Positions 7,747 through 13,094 of a stretch of 13,094 nt of DNA are shown piece by piece. This stretch comes from Lachnoclostridium sp. UBA3262. Lineage in GTDB: Bacteria; Bacillota; Clostridia; Lachnospirales; Lachnospiraceae. Below the pieces are notes generated by a model. That model worked only from the letters and a program-made list of their open reading frames with translations, did not search any database and was not told the origin of the DNA. The stretch's first letter is position 1. Every line of letters starts with the position of its first letter. The stretch covers positions 1 to 13,094 of the forward strand of contig DEUM01000047.1 in NCBI GenBank assembly GCA_002362575.1, read 5' to 3'. Both the position numbers and the translations under genes were made by a program.

Positions 7747-7896
7747 TTAGAATTTACGCATAGCCTTTACGGAGTCTGGTTCCTCCTGCTGGCCGAACAG
7801 CCATGCACAGCATGAATTTGCTGTACCCGATACCAGAAACAGTGCAAACGATGCGATAACACCGCTAGCCATACATTTTTGAATGAGTCTTTTCAT
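7747..7896 (-). CDS. agrD: AgrD-like cyclic (thio)lactone autoinducer precursor
   Basis: This 49-residue precursor is short enough to be missed by gene callers. It has the three-part AgrD layout: a basic, amphipathic/hydrophobic leader (MKRLIQKCMASG, then IASFALFLVSG), a short core with cysteines (NSCCAWLFG, residues 28-35), and an acidic tail (QQEEPDSV) ending in a basic KAMRKF. Known AgrD products form a ring between a cysteine and the carboxyl of a hydrophobic residue four positions on; Cys30 to Phe34 (CAWLF) fits this exactly, while Cys29 to Leu33 is the alternative. The tail beginning Q-x-E-E-P resembles that of clostridial cyclic lactone autoinducers. A strong AGGAGGTG site lies just before the ATG, and a sigma-A promoter lies 46-74 bases upstream. 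The agrB-like, kinase and regulator genes are neighbours, which makes the call secure. Confidence 0.92.
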   Translation of the reverse strand: MKRLIQKCMASGVIASFALFLVSGTANSCCAWLFGQQEEPDSVKAMRKF

Positions 7897-7941
7897 CTCT
7901 TTCACCTCCTGTTTTTACATTAGAATTATTTTGCAAATATA

Positions 7942-7970
7942 GTTATAATGAAACCTTAATATCTTTACAA
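7942..7970 (-). promoter_or_regulatory. Sigma-A promoter of the agrD-agrB operon
   Basis: On the - strand TTGTAA (7970-7965) is followed by 17 bases and TATAAC (7947-7942). The start codon of the agrD-like gene is at 7896, giving a leader of roughly 40 bases with AGGAGGTG just before the ATG. Its position right behind the regulator genes, with a phased repeat immediately upstream, fits a promoter controlled by the LytTR regulators. Confidence 0.65.
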
Positions 7971-7990
7971 TATAAGCGGCAAAATTATAT

Positions 7991-8020
7991 CGTTTTTTGG
8001 CGATTTTGGTCGAGTTTTCT
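7991..8020 (-). promoter_or_regulatory. Phased 10-base repeats upstream of the agrD promoter (candidate operator or curved DNA)
   Basis: On the + strand three units, CGTTTTTTGG, CGATTTTGGT and CGAGTTTTCT, follow each other with a period of 10 bases, about one helical turn; further T-tracts lie at 8022-8026 and 8034-8040. They begin 21 bases upstream of the -35. This could be a LytTR regulator site, which usually consists of spaced direct repeats on one face of the helix, or intrinsically curved DNA. The units do not clearly match the published AgrA or VirR consensus. Confidence 0.4.
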
Positions 8021-8052
8021 CTTTTTAAGGGAATTTTTTTCAAATCCTACCC

Positions 8053-8071
8053 AATCCGGCGCCGCCGGATT
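8053..8071 (-). terminator. Perfect hairpin after the second response regulator gene
   Basis: AATCCGGC and GCCGGATT form an exact 8-base stem with a 3-base loop, starting five bases past the stop codon at 8077. The stem is GC-rich, but no T-run follows directly on the - strand, so it is a weak intrinsic terminator at best. It may stabilise the 3' end or reduce read-through into the agrD operon. Confidence 0.4.
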
Positions 8072-8076
8072 CCCTG

Positions 8077-8799
8077 CTAAGTACAAATGTATTTCTTAAA
8101 ATCCTCCTGAAACAGTTTCCACTTTTTTGATGCGATTGCCAATTCTCCGCCATCCGGAAGCATTACTTTTTTCCGGTTCACTCTCGCAATGTATCTCATA
8201 TTAACTATGTAACTGTCGTGCGGCCATGAGAATCCATATTTACAAATTCTCTTATATATACTATCCAGATGCTCTGATACAGTAATTTCGGAATGATTTG
8301 TCAGGTAAATCCTGGTTCCTCTTTTCTGCTTTTCACAATATAAAATATCATTTATCTCCAGCGATATTTCCCTGTGCGGCGTCATAAAATTCTCAAACTT
8401 GCGCTGTCTGCGGTATTCCGCCAATGTTTCCGCAACCTGATGCTCTATCTTATCAGTCCCTGCATCCTTTCGAATGTAGCGGAATACATTTATCTTAAAT
8501 ATATCTGCCTGCGGAAAGCCTATGTTCGTGCAAAAGTCTATAATTGCCCTTTTGTTCTGCTCCCTGAACTTTCCTGCAAATATATGGCCATTTCCATCCG
8601 GCAGGTCTACATCCATAAATAAAATATCTAACTCCTTCCACTTTGGAAAAGAAAATAAACTGGCGCCATCCGGGAAAAAATATATCCTTATACTGTCCTC
8701 CCTTGTATAGCTTTTACGAATAATGTTTACTAAAAATTTCCGGTATTGTTCATTGTCTTCACAAATTCCAATACGGCAAAATTTCTTATCCGTAACCAT
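8077..8799 (-). CDS. LytTR-family response regulator (AgrA-like), second of two
   Basis: This 240-residue DNA-binding response regulator has an N-terminal receiver domain (about 6-125) and a C-terminal LytTR domain (about 137-238). The receiver shows the acidic pair E14-D15, the phosphoacceptor D63 in LFMDVDLPDGNG, and YIRKD near 108-112 with the conserved lysine. The LytTR part shows ILYCEKQKRGTRIYL and the typical SWPHDSYIVNMRYI. The usual switch T/S is less clear (FCTNIG). It ends the three-gene kinase operon, 32 bases after the kinase stop, with AGGTGA before the ATG. It lies next to the agrD promoter, making that promoter its likely target; this is inference from position. The receiver is less canonical than that of the other regulator. 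Confidence 0.88.
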   Translation of the reverse strand: MVTDKKFCRIGICEDNEQYRKFLVNIIRKSYTREDSIRIYFFPDGASLFSFPKWKELDILFMDVDLPDGNGHIFAGKFREQNKRAIIDFCTNIGFPQADIFKINVFRYIRKDAGTDKIEHQVAETLAEYRRQRKFENFMTPHREISLEINDILYCEKQKRGTRIYLTNHSEITVSEHLDSIYKRICKYGFSWPHDSYIVNMRYIARVNRKKVMLPDGGELAIASKKWKLFQEDFKKYICT

Positions 8800-8831
8800 A
8801 TGAAATTCACCTATGACCTCTGATTGAATTA

Positions 8832-10157
8832 CTAAACTGTACTCAACACGACCTGATGAATAAATATTTTATCTTCGAATAAAATGCTCTCTACTCCGTT
8901 GCAGCGCCTTACCGCCGCACGAATACTATCTAACCCATGGCCATAATGGTTATTTCCTCTCTTTCTGGAAACCAAACGGCCCCCTCTTTTCTTTGGCTCT
9001 GTTTTATAGTTATTTTTTACATAAATAAACAGCATACTTCCATTATTTTTCATGTCAATGGTCGTTTCTACAAAACCACTCTGTAAGACTTCACTTGCCG
9101 CCTCGATTGCATTGTCTAAAAGATTACCCAGAACAATTATCAATTCCTTTGGCACAAGCGCTCCGGTATCGATTACCGTTTCTATTTCCACTTCAAACTT
9201 TATTCCTGCCTTATCCGCCAGATCCTTTTTACTTCCAAGTATCGCATTGAGCAGGCTGTGGCTGCAGTACTGTACCTTATTCGCCTCTATAATCTCCTCA
9301 TTAATCTCTTTTAAAATCCTGCCCGCCTGCTCCGCTTCACCGCACGCCAAAAGCCCGTCCACTGACTGTATAATATGCTTAATATTGTGCAAATACCGGC
9401 TATTCTTCCGGTTCAGCTTCTCTATCCTCTGATAATGCTCCACCTCAAGTTCCGTAATCTGTTCCTCGAGCTCATACTGGTTTTTTATCTCCATCGTCAC
9501 TGCATAATCCTCAAAAATATGCAATAAAATTGCATTTGCAAACAGCACTGCTATGCTGCTGACAAGCAAGGCAATATATAATGAATCATTTGCCCCTCCC
9601 CCAAAGGACATAACCGAAAACAAAATAAACATAGAGGATACCGGCATAATTAAAAAGGTAAAAAATGTTTTCTGTGGCAGACGTCCTATATGTCCCTTTG
9701 AAAATCCCTTTGCCACCAGCAATAAAATAAGAAACGCAATCAGCTTGCTTATCATTCCAAATCCTGCATAGCGTAAAATATGCTCACTGTCAATATCTTT
9801 CACTCCGATTCCAAATGCAATTAAGTATAATATAAGCTCACTTATACACTGTGTAATGACAAAAAATACTGCATAAATGTTTCTCCACCAAACTGAGCCC
9901 ACAAATAATATAAGAGTACCGGCCCAGCAAACCGCAAAAAATGTAACTATCACTATTGTCGAGTTTCCGTATATGTTGGAAATCTGATTTAATATTGCCA
10001 TTCCCAGCAGCACAAGATACTTTTTCCAACGCTCGTCAAATCTTGGTTGCAGAAAGCTTTTCCCAACGTCCCAGAATACAAACATTTCGAATATGCATAT
10101 GCAAATATTTGTTGCAATTAGCAGATGGCTGTTCAGCCATACCAAAATTTCTGACAT
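8832..10157 (-). CDS. AgrC-like sensor histidine kinase (GHKL ATPase)
   Basis: This 441-residue membrane receptor is expected to bind the cyclic peptide and phosphorylate the regulators. Residues about 10-215 contain six or seven hydrophobic helices. A coiled-coil linker follows at about 225-255, then the phosphoacceptor region SRYLHNIKHIIQ with His257, and the GHKL-type ATP domain with N-box LGNLLDNAIEA (343-353) and G-box GHGLDSI (406-412). This order matches AgrC, VirS and related HPK10 kinases. In place of the frequent His-Asp pair it has His257-Asn258. It starts four bases after the first regulator's stop and has AGGAGA before the ATG. The cognate peptide is presumably the product of the agrD-like gene at 7747. 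Confidence 0.9.
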   Translation of the reverse strand: MSEILVWLNSHLLIATNICICIFEMFVFWDVGKSFLQPRFDERWKKYLVLLGMAILNQISNIYGNSTIVIVTFFAVCWAGTLILFVGSVWWRNIYAVFFVITQCISELILYLIAFGIGVKDIDSEHILRYAGFGMISKLIAFLILLLVAKGFSKGHIGRLPQKTFFTFLIMPVSSMFILFSVMSFGGGANDSLYIALLVSSIAVLFANAILLHIFEDYAVTMEIKNQYELEEQITELEVEHYQRIEKLNRKNSRYLHNIKHIIQSVDGLLACGEAEQAGRILKEINEEIIEANKVQYCSHSLLNAILGSKKDLADKAGIKFEVEIETVIDTGALVPKELIIVLGNLLDNAIEAASEVLQSGFVETTIDMKNNGSMLFIYVKNNYKTEPKKRGGRLVSRKRGNNHYGHGLDSIRAAVRRCNGVESILFEDKIFIHQVVLSTV

Positions 10158-10161
10158 GTTT

Positions 10162-10872
10162 TCATCTCCTGCCTAATATAAATCTGCGAAACGCCATTTC
10201 AAACTTCTTACGGTACGCCCTTGAAACACTCAGCTCTATTCCTTCCACCATCTGAATATATGTTTTCTGATATCCTGCCACGTGTTCCATATTTACCAGA
10301 TAACTATTGTGAGACTGGGCAAAGCCGGAAGCGCCCAGCCGTTCCTTCATCTCGCGGAGGCTTTCTCTTACCGTATAAACATGTTCGCCTTCTTCCTGCA
10401 TTACGTGTATGTAACAACCGTGTTTTGCCAATTCAATATAGGAAATTGTATGCACTGCTATCTTTACAATGTCCCTCGCATCCTTGGCGTAAACATAATG
10501 GACTTCCTTTCTCTCCATACACCTTTCCAATATCTCTTTCATTTCCCGCCTCAGCTTATCCGGCGACATATCCTTTTGGAGATACCGGAACGGCCGCAGA
10601 TGGAAAATATCCGGCGATGGCTCTCTCATGCCCGTATAAAATACGAGCAGACTCTTTACTTCTTTGTTCCTCAAATACTCTGCCAGTTCTTCTCCTGACA
10701 TATCTGGCATGACACAATCTAGGACAATAACATCATAGTCCTTTTCCTCTGCTATAAACTCCTGCGCGTTTCTGAAAATATCACAATTTGTTTCAAAGAC
10801 TCTGTCATCAATATAGTTAATTAACTTTATAGCATCCTCTTCTACATCATCACAGATTGCTATTTCTATCAT
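10162..10872 (-). CDS. LytTR-family response regulator, first of two
   Basis: This is a 236-residue receiver plus LytTR DNA-binding regulator. The receiver has the acidic pair D8-D9 (AICDD), phosphoacceptor D52 in VLDCVMPDMSG, T80 (FYTG) and K100 (YLQKD), all canonical. The LytTR domain (about 125-236) includes ISYIELAKHGCYIHV and the hallmark SHNSYLVNMEHV. The start ATG at 10872 is chosen because GGAGG precedes it by a short A-run and the protein then begins directly with the receiver strand MIEIAICDD; the frame is open further upstream but without a good start. It is the first gene of the regulator-kinase-regulator operon, and its stop is four bases before the kinase start, so it is probably the kinase's main partner. 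Confidence 0.9.
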   Translation of the reverse strand: MIEIAICDDVEEDAIKLINYIDDRVFETNCDIFRNAQEFIAEEKDYDVIVLDCVMPDMSGEELAEYLRNKEVKSLLVFYTGMREPSPDIFHLRPFRYLQKDMSPDKLRREMKEILERCMERKEVHYVYAKDARDIVKIAVHTISYIELAKHGCYIHVMQEEGEHVYTVRESLREMKERLGASGFAQSHNSYLVNMEHVAGYQKTYIQMVEGIELSVSRAYRKKFEMAFRRFILGRR

Positions 10873-10896
10873 TTTTTCCTCCAAAAATCCATTGGT

Positions 10897-10933
10897 AAAA
10901 AACCCCCTCACCCTAAAGAACAAATTCAGAGGG
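10897..10933 (-). promoter_or_regulatory. Attenuator-like hairpin in the leader of the regulator operon
   Basis: On the - strand CCCTC (10933-10929) can pair with GAGGG (10909-10905) across a 19-base loop, and two G bases then a run of six T follow. A competing CCCT/AGGG pairing is possible in the same segment. It lies just before the ribosome site of the first regulator gene. The stem is short, so this is a weak call. Confidence 0.22.
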
Positions 10934-10975
10934 CATTTTCCTACAAGATTTTTTAAATTTTTTTATTTTTTTTTG

Positions 10976-11009
10976 AAAAAAGTGAAAAATTCCCCCTAAA
11001 AAAGTGAAA
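10976..11009. repeat. Pair of 12-base direct repeats with 22-base spacing
   Basis: AAAAAAGTGAAA occurs at 10976-10987 and again at 10998-11009, 22 bases start to start (two helical turns). This is the spacing typical of paired LytTR-regulator sites (9-base sites separated by 12-13 bases), but the half-site only partly resembles the AgrA consensus. They lie in the 230-base gap upstream of the first regulator gene, which otherwise holds AT-rich DNA and no protein gene. Confidence 0.4.
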
Positions 11010-11021
11010 TAATTACCTTTC

Positions 11022-11050
11022 TATCTATATATAACGAAAAAAAATTACAA
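11022..11050 (-). promoter_or_regulatory. Weak candidate promoter for the regulator-kinase operon
   Basis: On the - strand TTGTAA (11050-11045) has TAGATA after 17 bases or TATAGA after 15 bases. Neither -10 is strong. It lies just past the terminator of the upstream unit and about 150-180 bases ahead of the first regulator start. Confidence 0.32.
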
Positions 11051-11067
11051 AATGACTCAATTCATTA

Positions 11068-11102
11068 AAAAAAAGTGATATTTTTTTCATATCACTTTTT
11101 TT
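11068..11102 (-). terminator. Symmetrical intrinsic terminator
   Basis: Two 14-base arms, AAAAAAAGTGATAT and its exact complement, surround a 7-base loop. Read on the - strand the hairpin ends in a T-run and lies about 50 bases beyond the stop of the 11154 gene. The A/T arms would allow termination in both directions, insulating the secreted-protein unit from the quorum-sensing operon. Confidence 0.75.
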
Positions 11103-11153
11103 AGTCTTTTTATATGGCTTTTCGACAGCGTTTTTCTATCCTTTTTTATCAGG

Positions 11154-12380
11154 CTACGATACTCTGATTACGATTGCTTTACTGTTTTTTCCATTGTGGG
11201 CCTTTGCGTGGATTTTGCAGGTACCCTTTTTCAGCGCCTTAACCCTTCCTTTCTTATCAACCACCGCTACTTTTTTATTCAAGGAACACCAACGGACATC
11301 TTTGCTGACTAGCTTCTTTCCCTTCTCCCCGGTTATCTTTGCTTTTAGTTTTAGTGTCTTACCTTTTTTTAGCTTTCGCTTTCCACTCTTGTTTAATGTT
11401 ACCTTGGTTGCATTGCTGAGTGTGTCAGAGAAGACTACCGCACTGACAAGGTAACTCCGTTTTGCATATATTTTCTTCCTGTTTTTTTCTTTGTAGGAGC
11501 GGACATAGTAAGTTCGTTCCTGTCCTGCCGGAATGTCCTTATCTATCCAGACAGTCGACGCATTTCCTTTCAAATCGGCTGCCAGCTCCGCCTTACCGTC
11601 TCCCACTTTTCTGTAAACGGCGTAACCCTTTGCCTTTTTTACCCGGTTAAAAGAGAGCGCCTGCGAGGTCCTTGAAACCGGGATAACACGAAGATTCTCC
11701 ACTTTCTTTGCGACCTTACTGCTATAAGGTATCGCTCCTGTTATTTTCAGCTTTTTGCTCATCGGATTCTTTACTCGGACTTTGTTTGATATCGGTAAAA
11801 AGCGAAGTCTTGTTTCACTGTTCTTTTTAAATTGTAAATCATCGCTCTCAAAATCACAGACTCCGGTTAGATTCGTCATCTCGATGCCTCGTTTGCTGTT
11901 TTTTAATTCTACGTTTGTGCCAGTTGCGGTTACTGCAATAAAAGAATCCATTGTCAGAACACTGTTTGTACAAATATCTACCCACATATTATTTCCACTT
12001 ACATAAATATCAGAGCTATCCTTAGTATAAACTACAGAAACAGCCGTTGCACTTTTAGCCTCAATTGAACTAAACCATTTCTCATTACATAACCGAATAT
12101 AACTTAATTCCTTTTTGCTTTGATAAATAAATTTACTACTCATATCAACGGTAATACGTCTCCCTTTCAAACCAAATTTTTCATTTTCATATATTCTCAT
12201 ATTCCCAGAAATTTTCCTATCTTTATAAACCAGCTTTTTCCCTTCTGCATTTGTCAATTCAAAGGAATCCGCTCGATAAAAATCTATTTTGATTTTATTG
12301 ACAGGAGTAGCCCGAACCACTCCGTTTGAGAAAACGATACCAAACAATAACAACGATAATAAACTTAAAATTTTCTTCAT
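11154..12380 (-). CDS. Secreted protein with FN3-like and Big_2 (bacterial Ig-like) domains
   Basis: A signal peptide is clear at residues 1-25 (MKKILSLLSLLLFGIVFSNG, with a likely cut after VRA). The middle, about 30-225, is a beta-rich region I cannot assign (for example FYRADSFELTN, then SDIYVSGNNMWVDI). Residues about 228-313 look like an FN3-type domain (VKKAKGYAVYRKV, then RTYYVRSYKEK). The C-terminus, about 325-408, is a Big_2 domain: lysine-rich leader, KKGKTLKLKAKI, VRWCSLNKKVAVVDKKGRV, and GTCKIHAKA. Such proteins are surface or extracellular in clostridia and often mediate adhesion or polymer binding. No LPxTG or dockerin is present. The ATG at 12380 is used because GAGGA lies eight bases upstream. 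It starts 11 bases after the peptidase-like gene, so the two are probably cotranscribed. Confidence 0.82.
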   Translation of the reverse strand: MKKILSLLSLLLFGIVFSNGVVRATPVNKIKIDFYRADSFELTNAEGKKLVYKDRKISGNMRIYENEKFGLKGRRITVDMSSKFIYQSKKELSYIRLCNEKWFSSIEAKSATAVSVVYTKDSSDIYVSGNNMWVDICTNSVLTMDSFIAVTATGTNVELKNSKRGIEMTNLTGVCDFESDDLQFKKNSETRLRFLPISNKVRVKNPMSKKLKITGAIPYSSKVAKKVENLRVIPVSRTSQALSFNRVKKAKGYAVYRKVGDGKAELAADLKGNASTVWIDKDIPAGQERTYYVRSYKEKNRKKIYAKRSYLVSAVVFSDTLSNATKVTLNKSGKRKLKKGKTLKLKAKITGEKGKKLVSKDVRWCSLNKKVAVVDKKGRVKALKKGTCKIHAKAHNGKNSKAIVIRVS

Positions 12381-12391
12381 AATAACATTCC

Positions 12392-13003
12392 TCACTTTCT
12401 ATTAATCTTTATTGCATCAAATATGCTGAAATCGTCTATAAATTCACAGTCATACATATTTCCATACTCTGAACTCTTTACTTTACCCGTTTTTTTATTT
12501 ATCTTTATATAAATCTCCTCCTTGGAACCATTCGGATCATATGCGGAAATCCAAACATATCCCTTTTTCGTTTTCACATATTTTTTTAACACAATCTCAT
12601 GATCACCACTTGAATGGGAAAAACCAAATATTTGAAGTCTGTTTTTCTTGGCATTTTTTATCAGCCGGGAACAGGTCTTTTTATTGCAATCTATAGTTTT
12701 TCTCTGCATATATGTTTGTGATAGCTGATAATAGTTTATTAAACTCATTACCCTTTTATCATTTTCCGGCAAATCCAAATACCGCAAAGTATAGGGCTCA
12801 CCTCTTTTTGATTTGCAATATTTTCTAGCATGGATTTTCTTTCCTCTGTTCAATGCCACTACAGCACTCATTCCATAACAAGAACCCTCCCACAACTTAT
12901 GACTTTCCCCCCTTACATATTCCCTTATCTCTGCATATGTGTCTTTCGCGTATTTTCCACTATACAATCTTTTAATTAGCTTATCCTTATCTTTCTTCGT
13001 CAT
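12392..13003 (-). CDS. Papain-like (C39/C47-type fold) cysteine peptidase-like protein, probably 5'-truncated by a frameshift
   Basis: The 203-residue reading frame holds a papain-fold pattern: GSCYGMS with Cys42 as nucleophile, SGDHEIVLKKY with His135, and WISAYDPNG with Asp156/Asn158. This Cys-His-Asp/Asn order and the YDPN motif are typical of clostridial extracellular papain-like domains. No signal peptide is present in this frame, and the ATG at 13003 has no ribosome site. The region before Cys42 (DKDKLIKRLYSG, then LWEG) looks like the middle of such a domain, and the preceding 90 bases encode a fitting N-terminal part in another frame (12987-13094). So this is probably the 3' part of one larger secreted-peptidase gene broken by a frameshift. 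Alternatives are a sequencing error, programmed frameshift, or two coupled genes. The 11154 gene follows 11 bases later. Confidence 0.65.
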   Translation of the reverse strand: MTKKDKDKLIKRLYSGKYAKDTYAEIREYVRGESHKLWEGSCYGMSAVVALNRGKKIHARKYCKSKRGEPYTLRYLDLPENDKRVMSLINYYQLSQTYMQRKTIDCNKKTCSRLIKNAKKNRLQIFGFSHSSGDHEIVLKKYVKTKKGYVWISAYDPNGSKEEIYIKINKKTGKVKSSEYGNMYDCEFIDDFSIFDAIKINRK

Positions 13004-13094
13004 ATAATACTTCGAAGATGCACCAAAAGCATCATCATGATTATCAAACCGAAAAATATACTGCCCATTTGGATTTATATTTGTCGCCGAAATC
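12987..13094 (-). CDS. C-terminal end of a reading frame running off the window, likely the 5' part of the split peptidase gene
   Basis: From the window edge to a TAA at 12989-12987, the - strand is open and encodes about 35 residues, including NPNGQYIFRFDN and DDAFGASSKYY before DEER-stop. It overlaps the next start by 17 bases. The pattern F-x-F-x-N...FG...YY directly before a D-x-x-x-L helix and a W-x-GSCYGMS motif resembles what I recall of clostridial papain-like proteins, so this and the next frame probably form one domain. Its beginning lies outside the window. Confidence 0.5.

Noticed and set aside
10946..11090. The A/T-rich stretch as a replication origin or phage attachment site.
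   Set aside because: There are no DnaA boxes, iterons, integrase gene or duplicated tRNA end; the homopolymer runs are adequately explained by a terminator and promoter region.
1..13094. CRISPR arrays, tRNA or rRNA genes, and insertion sequences.
   Set aside because: I saw no regularly spaced long repeats, tRNA-like cloverleaf, transposase or terminal inverted repeats.

Overview
The window looks like chromosomal DNA from a Gram-positive gut-type clostridium, most likely Lachnospiraceae or a close relative. This rests on moderately low GC, strong AGGAGG-type ribosome sites, a GTG start, sigma-A-like promoters, a clostridial-type cyclic-peptide autoinducer gene, and lysine-rich secreted proteins with bacterial Ig-like (Big_2) domains. 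The family-level assignment is inference; there is no rRNA or other marker gene here.

Positions 1-6421 hold metabolic and transport genes. On the + strand are an AGCS sodium:amino-acid symporter (74-1372), a shortened arylsulfotransferase-like protein (1475-2812) and an AEC-family transporter (5471-6421). On the - strand, reading 5306 to 2832, lies a tight three-gene operon: an AraD-type ribulose-phosphate 4-epimerase/aldolase, an unnamed protein with a possible nuclease-like core and a C-terminal winged helix, and a NeuB-type sialic-acid synthase homologue. A clear sigma-A promoter precedes the araD-like gene.

Positions 6398-10872, all on the - strand, form an Agr-type quorum-sensing locus. 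In transcription order it contains a LytTR response regulator, an AgrC-like GHKL sensor kinase, a second LytTR response regulator, then, after a promoter with phased T/A-tract repeats, a 49-residue AgrD-like autoinducer precursor (7747-7896), a four-helix membrane protein of unknown function, and the AgrB processing peptidase. The expected logic is that AgrB cuts and cyclises the AgrD product, the exported peptide activates the kinase, and one or both regulators act on the agrD promoter. The second regulator and the extra membrane protein are not part of the classical four-gene agr set and are the most interesting part of the window.

Positions 11068-13094 carry a separate - strand unit ending at a symmetrical terminator. 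It encodes a papain-like cysteine peptidase-like protein, apparently split by a frameshift near 13003, followed by a secreted protein with FN3-like and Big_2 domains. It may be a surface or secreted output, but nothing in the sequence ties it directly to the quorum-sensing system.
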